DNA from: Prevotella sp.
Lineage (GTDB): Bacteria; Bacteroidota; Bacteroidia; Bacteroidales; Bacteroidaceae
Assembly (NCBI GenBank): GCA_016291915.1
Contig: JAEEZP010000080.1
Coordinates: 1-9,593, forward strand
Direction: 5' to 3'
DNA length: 9,593 nucleotides
The notes beneath the pieces were generated by a model that made no database searches, had not been told where the DNA came from, and saw only the letters and a program-made list of their open reading frames with translations. This document shows positions 7,016 to 9,593 of the stretch, one piece after another. The position numbers and the translations under genes were made by a program. How positions within the stretch are numbered: position 1 is the stretch's first letter; every line of letters begins with the position of its first letter.

Positions 7016-7519
7016 ATGGAAGAGTTTTTTCTGAACGAACACAACAAGGAAGAGTTCCCACCCGCCCATACGGCAGAGCATCTGTTGAACCAGACCATGG
7101 TTCGTATGTTCGGCTGCGAACGGTCACGCAATGCGCATATCGAAAGGAAGAAGAGTAAGATCTCTTACATCCTCGACCATAAGCCTGACCGCAAGGAGGA
7201 ACGGATGATAGAATCCACCATGAACGAGCTTATCGAACAGGATCTGCCGGTATCCTTTGAATTCGTAACACGGAATGAACTGGAGGACCTGGTGATGAAC
7301 GCCGATGAGGACTCTCCTGATGCACAGCTCTCGCTGGACCGTCTTCCCGAGGATGCCTCTGAGACCATCCGCCTCGTTCGTATCGGTGACTATGATGTCT
7401 GTCCGTGTATCGGAAAACATGTCAGGAGCACAGGCCAGATCGGACGCTTCGAGATGCTGGGTACCAACTGGGATGAGCATACCAAGAGTTTCCGTGTACG
7501 GTTTAAGATCATACAGTAA
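7016..7519 (+). CDS. AlaX-like stand-alone tRNA-editing domain protein
   Basis: A 167-residue protein resembling the second additional domain (editing domain) of alanyl- and threonyl-tRNA synthetases. Both zinc-binding motifs are visible: HxxxH as HTAEHLL (His18, His22) and CxxxH as CIGKH (Cys131, His135). The following 'VRSTGQIGRFEML' matches the 'HV-x-x-TG-x-IG-x-F' stretch of the family. The synthetase motif CGGTH becomes CIGKH, with an additional Cys at 129. Free-standing relatives remove serine or glycine wrongly attached to tRNA-Ala. The protein lacks the aminoacylation and glycine-rich domains, so it would act in trans; the tRNA substrate is inferred. It begins 42 bp after the amylase with no clear promoter of its own and ends before a terminator, so it is likely the last gene of the fabD operon. 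Confidence 0.8.
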   Translation: MEEFFLNEHNKEEFPPAHTAEHLLNQTMVRMFGCERSRNAHIERKKSKISYILDHKPDRKEERMIESTMNELIEQDLPVSFEFVTRNELEDLVMNADEDSPDAQLSLDRLPEDASETIRLVRIGDYDVCPCIGKHVRSTGQIGRFEMLGTNWDEHTKSFRVRFKIIQ

Positions 7520-7535
7520 TCACTTCCTCCCCAAT

Positions 7536-7560
7536 CCTCCTTATCACAAGGAGGTTTTTT
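7536..7560 (+). terminator. Intrinsic terminator of the fabD operon
   Basis: CCTCCTT (7536-7542) pairs with AAGGAGG (7548-7554), 7 bp with a 5-nt loop, followed by TTTTTT at 7555-7560. It lies 16 bp after the AlaX-like stop. Confidence 0.9.
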
Positions 7561-7629
7561 ATTATTTATTCACTGCTATATTTTTGTGCGGTAATGCCGA
7601 GTGCCGCTAAAAGTAATTAAAAGTTTTTG

Positions 7630-7660
7630 CAAAGATAAGCAAAGCCCTCCTTTCCTGCAA
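7630..7660 (-). promoter_or_regulatory. Promoter-like site facing the 3' end of the AlaX-like gene
   Basis: On the - strand: TTG (7660-7658), 20 bp, TATCTTTG (7637-7630), then CA. It matches the Bacteroidota promoter pattern, but no gene follows; transcription would run antisense to the AlaX-like gene. May be chance. Confidence 0.35.
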
Positions 7661-7682
7661 TAGCTAAACACTTTTTAACACA

Positions 7683-7713
7683 GGCCGGGCCTTTGGGTGC
7701 TAAAGGCCCGGCC
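7683..7713. other. Strong GC-rich inverted repeat (12-bp hairpin)
   Basis: GGCCGGGCCTTT (7683-7694) is the exact reverse complement of AAAGGCCCGGCC (7702-7713), with a 7-nt loop. No T tract follows. It is the most G/C-rich part of the window, in a background rich in A and T. It could be a transcript-stabilising stem, a protein-bound palindrome or part of a repeat family. Confidence 0.8.
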
Positions 7714-7738
7714 CGCGAGCCCTTTTGGCCTTCCCTTT

Positions 7739-7777
7739 CAGACTCTTTGGCCGGACCAGAGAGGGCTGAGATTTTTT
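7739..7777 (+). terminator. Second terminator-like hairpin, not next to any gene
   Basis: CTCTTTGG (7743-7750) pairs with CCAGAGAG (7756-7763), 8 bp with one G-T pair and loop CCGGA. CAG (7739-7741) and CTG (7766-7768) extend it past a small internal loop. A run of six T follows at 7772-7777. It resembles an intrinsic terminator more than 200 bp beyond the operon terminator, so it may end an unannotated short RNA. Confidence 0.45.
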
Positions 7778-7930
7778 ATTCCTGATTTTAGTTGACAGTT
7801 TTTTAGCTGTTTTTCTGGTGCTTGATAGCATCTATCCTGAGATAGTTGACGTTACAGAGGAAGTTGTTGTTTTTGTAAGTCTGCAAAAATCAAGCAGTTA
7901 GGCCCCAAAAGGTGTGTTTTTTATAGACTT

Positions 7931-7954
7931 TTTGGACATTTGGACATTTGGACA
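7931..7954 (+). repeat. Left array: three TTTGGACA units
   Basis: Three perfect head-to-tail copies of the 8-bp unit TTTGGACA, followed by AAT. With that AAT it forms the left arm of a long inverted repeat with the array at 8157-8194. Confidence 0.9.
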
Positions 7955-8035
7955 AATAGGGATTTTAAGTTGTGTATTTTGTGGAGAGACCAAAGCCAAT
8001 TGTCTCGAGATTGACAATAAAGCTGGAATAGAGGT

Positions 8036-8066
8036 TTTGATACTTGAAATCTGAAAAATATTTTTG
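8036..8066 (+). promoter_or_regulatory. Promoter-like site directly before the 48-bp palindrome
   Basis: TTTG (8036-8039), 19 bp, TATTTTTG (8059-8066): both elements at the usual spacing. Predicted transcription start is near 8072, exactly where the palindrome begins, so the RNA would open with a long A/U hairpin. No coding sequence follows. Confidence 0.5.
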
Positions 8067-8071
8067 TAAAG

Positions 8072-8119
8072 AATTATTTATAAATATATATTATATATAA
8101 TATATATTTATAAATAATT
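8072..8119. repeat. 48-bp perfect palindrome made only of A and T
   Basis: The two 24-bp halves are exact reverse complements with no loop, centred between 8095 and 8096. It could extrude as a cruciform or unwind easily, and any transcript across it would form a 22-24-bp A/U stem. Confidence 0.95.
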
Positions 8120-8156
8120 TAAGGGGCCTCTTTTTTCCGTGTTTGAAATACGTAAA

Positions 8157-8194
8157 TGTCCAAATGTCCAAATGTCCAAATGTCCAATTTGTCC
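8157..8194 (+). repeat. Right array: TGTCCAAA units, inverted relative to the left array
   Basis: Three perfect TGTCCAAA units (8157-8180), a fourth ending TGTCCAA (8181-8187), then TTTGTCC (8188-8194). This is the reverse complement of the array at 7931-7957, so the two enclose about 200 bp. Confidence 0.9.
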
Positions 8195-8221
8195 GTCATT
8201 TTTTATTCTAACTACCTGATA

Positions 8222-8239
8222 TTATCGTAATTACGATAA
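8222..8239. repeat. 18-bp perfect palindrome
   Basis: TTATCGTAATTACGATAA, two 9-bp arms without spacer, centred between 8230 and 8231. Fits a dimeric DNA-binding protein or a recombination core; nothing in the window binds it recognisably. On the - strand it covers the stop of the possible gene remnant. Confidence 0.75.
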
Positions 8240-8335
8240 CAGCTTCTTCCGGTAACTGTCCACTGTCTCAGGAAAGACATGGTCAAACACGGGGAAACCG
8301 TTGTCATTTTCCTGAAAAGGTTGTCTTGGGGTAAC
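8231..8335 (-). pseudogene. Possible gene remnant (C-terminal fragment)
   Basis: On the - strand a frame of about 34 codons ends in TAA at 8233-8231 and includes DNGFPVFDHVFPETVDSY followed by RKKLLS. The aromatic, Pro and acidic pattern and the codon choice (GAC, AAC, TTC, GTG, AAG, CTG) look like local coding sequence, unlike the flanks. It has no start codon; the frame closes upstream at a stop at 8359-8357, and sense beyond about 8335 looks random. I do not recognise the family. The + strand in the same triplets is also open for 33 codons, so chance cannot be excluded. Confidence 0.3.
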
Positions 8336-8362
8336 ACTTGACAATACTGCACAACAGTGTTA
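8332..8362. repeat. 7-bp inverted repeat
   Basis: TAACACT (8332-8338) and AGTGTTA (8356-8362), 17 bp apart. A possible operator half-site pair; nothing ties it to a gene. Confidence 0.4.
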
Positions 8363-8442
8363 ATAAGAATGATTATAACATACTAAAAATCAGCATGTTA
8401 GATTTGCTATGTCTAAATAAGCATAAAATCACGATGTTCATC

Positions 8443-8480
8443 TATTGCAGGTAACAAACAATATTGTTACCTTTGCAATA
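8443..8480 (+). promoter_or_regulatory. Palindrome overlapping a promoter-like site that faces the MFS gene
   Basis: TATTGCA-GGTAACAA (8443-8457) mirrors TTGTTACC-TT-TGCAATA (8464-8480): 15 paired bases with one 2-nt bulge and a 6-nt loop. On the + strand TTG (8445-8447), 20 bp, TACCTTTG (8468-8475) fits a Bacteroidota promoter, so the palindrome lies within the spacer and -7 box as an operator would. No + gene follows. On the - strand the same structure lies 28 bp beyond the MFS stop and could act as a terminator, though no T tract follows. Confidence 0.45.
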
Positions 8481-8507
8481 TCAAAACACTGCTATACACA
8501 TTACGCT

Positions 8508-9593
8508 TTATCTGACATCGGGGTTCAGGCGGCGACGGAGGAAGAAATACTTAGTGGCGAAGAGGAACAGGAGCATGCCGATGATCTGACCGCCTGCCAC
8601 ACACCAGAAAGCGGAGACATAGCCGAGATGCTCCGTGACGATACCCCCGATGAGGACCCCGAGTCCCATGCCGACGTCCCACGATACTAAGATGGTGGAG
8701 TTGGCGGTGCCCCTGCGATTGTGAGGCGCCATGTTGATGATCATATTCTGGAATGCCGGCCACATGTGTCCGTTGCCTAAGCCGAGGAAGATAGCGGAGG
8801 CATAGTAGCCGAGATCGTTGGGGCAGGCCACAAAGAGCGTATAGCCGATGGTTGAGAGAACCGTTCCTTCGGCAGCATTGAAGGTGAGTCGCCCTTCGCG
8901 CAATGCTTTGCTTCCCTGCAGGCGCGAGACCATCAGTCCTATGGAGAGAATCAGGAAGTAGGTACCTGTGCCGCCGGTCTTTCCCAGCACCTCCTTGCCG
9001 TAGATGGCCAGGTAGTTGCTCAGCACACCGAAACAGAAACCGAAAAACACCATGTTCACGGCCAACAGCCAGCCGCTGAGCAGGAAGAAACGGTCGAAAG
9101 AAAGGAATGGGCGCTTGGGTTGTGGAGTGGCATCCCCTTCGCCTCCCGCGGATCGGTTGTCGGTCTTCTCATTTTTCTTCAACTCCAGTGTCGCGTCCAC
9201 CAGGAGTCCGATGAAGGCGATGATGAAGGCCAGCCAGAAGAGCAGTTCGAAGTTCTGTATGTATTTATAGATGAAAAGTCCCACTGTCGGTGCGATGGCC
9301 ATGGCCAGGTTATTACTCAGTCCGTAGTATCCGATGCCTTCGTTTCTCCTACTTCGTGGTAATACATCGATGGCGGCTGTGGAGTTGGCCACGGTGACGG
9401 CCCCGAAGGGTGCTCCGTGAAGGGTTCTCACGATGGTAAAGAGGAGTAGGGTAGAGGCAGCCAGATAGCCTCCAAAGAAGATGAAAAAGAAGAAAAAGCA
9501 CCACAGGAGCACTTTCTTCCTGGGGAGGGTGTCCACGAGGAAGCCGCTGATCGGTCGGGCGATGAGGGCCGTGATGGTATATCCTGAGAGCAC
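8508..9593 (-). CDS. MFS transporter, N-terminus outside the window (partial)
   Basis: The last 361 residues of a major facilitator superfamily permease of the inner membrane, stop TAA at 8510-8508. It begins in the loop motif A between helices 2 and 3 (ARPISGFLVDTLPRKKVL); the Met at the window edge is internal, and about 45 residues with helix 1 and most of helix 2 are missing. I count ten more hydrophobic helices, with a long charged central loop (KKNEKTDNRSAGGEGDATPQPKR) between helices 6 and 7, the usual six-plus-six layout. 'RRNEGIGYYGLSNNLAMAIAP' before helix 5 is typical of drug or sugar efflux-type members. Substrate unknown. It is convergent with the fabD operon; its promoter is outside the window. 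Confidence 0.88.
   Translation of the reverse strand: MLSGYTITALIARPISGFLVDTLPRKKVLLWCFFFFFIFFGGYLAASTLLLFTIVRTLHGAPFGAVTVANSTAAIDVLPRSRRNEGIGYYGLSNNLAMAIAPTVGLFIYKYIQNFELLFWLAFIIAFIGLLVDATLELKKNEKTDNRSAGGEGDATPQPKRPFLSFDRFFLLSGWLLAVNMVFFGFCFGVLSNYLAIYGKEVLGKTGGTGTYFLILSIGLMVSRLQGSKALREGRLTFNAAEGTVLSTIGYTLFVACPNDLGYYASAIFLGLGNGHMWPAFQNMIINMAPHNRRGTANSTILVSWDVGMGLGVLIGGIVTEHLGYVSAFWCVAGGQIIGMLLFLFATKYFFLRRRLNPDVR

Larger units (their letters stand above)
7520..8507. other. Convergent intergenic region without a convincing intact gene
   Basis: The genes on both sides end towards this 988-bp stretch, so neither needs a promoter here. I find no open frame with coding character and a start. Apart from the terminator at 7536-7560 it holds, left to right: an outward-facing promoter-like site, a GC-rich hairpin, a hairpin with T tract, opposed 8-bp repeat arrays, a 48-bp A/T palindrome behind a promoter-like site, an 18-bp palindrome, a possible gene remnant and a palindromic promoter-like site. 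The sequence alternates between very A/T-rich and G/C-rich blocks, suggesting a mosaic or decayed mobile segment. Confidence 0.6.

Noticed and set aside
7931..8194. CRISPR array
   Set aside because: Units are 8 bp, directly abutting and without spacers; no cas genes are present.
8119..8199. 26-codon - strand frame MTDKLDIWTF... across the right array
   Set aside because: Its periodic Leu-Asp-Ile-Trp pattern is produced by the 8-bp repeats and there is no independent coding sign.
7520..8507. Chromosomal replication origin
   Set aside because: No TTATCCACA-type DnaA boxes were seen, and no dnaA or dnaN is near; an A/T palindrome alone is not enough.
8445..8690. 81-codon + frame following the promoter-like palindrome
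   Set aside because: It lacks an ATG at its start and most of it is antisense to the MFS transporter with an acidic, low-information sequence.

Overview
The window comes from a member of the Bacteroidales, most likely Prevotellaceae (Prevotella sensu lato). Four things point there. Several promoters carry the Bacteroidota -7 box TAnnTTTG, some with a TTG/TTTG about 19-20 bp upstream. A hybrid histidine-kinase-free RprX/RprY-type two-component pair sits directly upstream of rpsF-rpsR-rplI. Most starts lack a strong Shine-Dalgarno. Codon use and the protein sequences are also typical of the group. This is a sequence-based inference, not a database result.

Layout. 1-63: last 20 codons of an upstream gene, possibly an elongation factor G paralogue. 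64-391: gene-free stretch with a terminator-like hairpin, an overlapping competing hairpin, a tandem array of about twelve 9-bp units, and a candidate promoter. 392-2910: sensor kinase, response regulator and a tiny two-helix membrane protein, all + strand and probably co-transcribed. 2911-4313: ribosomal protein operon S6-S18-L9 with its own promoter and a clear intrinsic terminator. 4349-7560: a second operon, with a good promoter, fabD, a cytoplasmic GH13 amylase overlapping fabD by one base, and a small AlaX-like tRNA-editing protein, closed by an intrinsic terminator. 8508-9593: 3' part of an MFS transporter on the - strand, running off the right edge.

The region most worth attention is 7520-8507, 988 bp between two convergent genes, where no promoters are needed and no convincing gene is seen. 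It holds a 12-bp GC-rich hairpin, a second hairpin followed by a T tract, and two opposed arrays of an 8-bp unit (TTTGGACA x3 and TGTCCAAA x4) about 200 bp apart. Between the arrays lies a 48-bp perfect all-A/T palindrome preceded by a near-consensus promoter. Further right are an 18-bp perfect palindrome, a 34-codon stretch on the - strand that reads like a gene remnant, and a palindrome overlapping another promoter-like sequence. It looks like a non-coding or decayed mobile cassette; its function cannot be read from sequence alone.

How the genes work together: the two-component pair and membrane peptide form an envelope-signalling unit placed next to translation genes. The fabD operon joins fatty-acid initiation, intracellular alpha-glucan breakdown and, by inference, tRNA proofreading in one transcript. 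That combination looks like neighbourhood rather than a single pathway.
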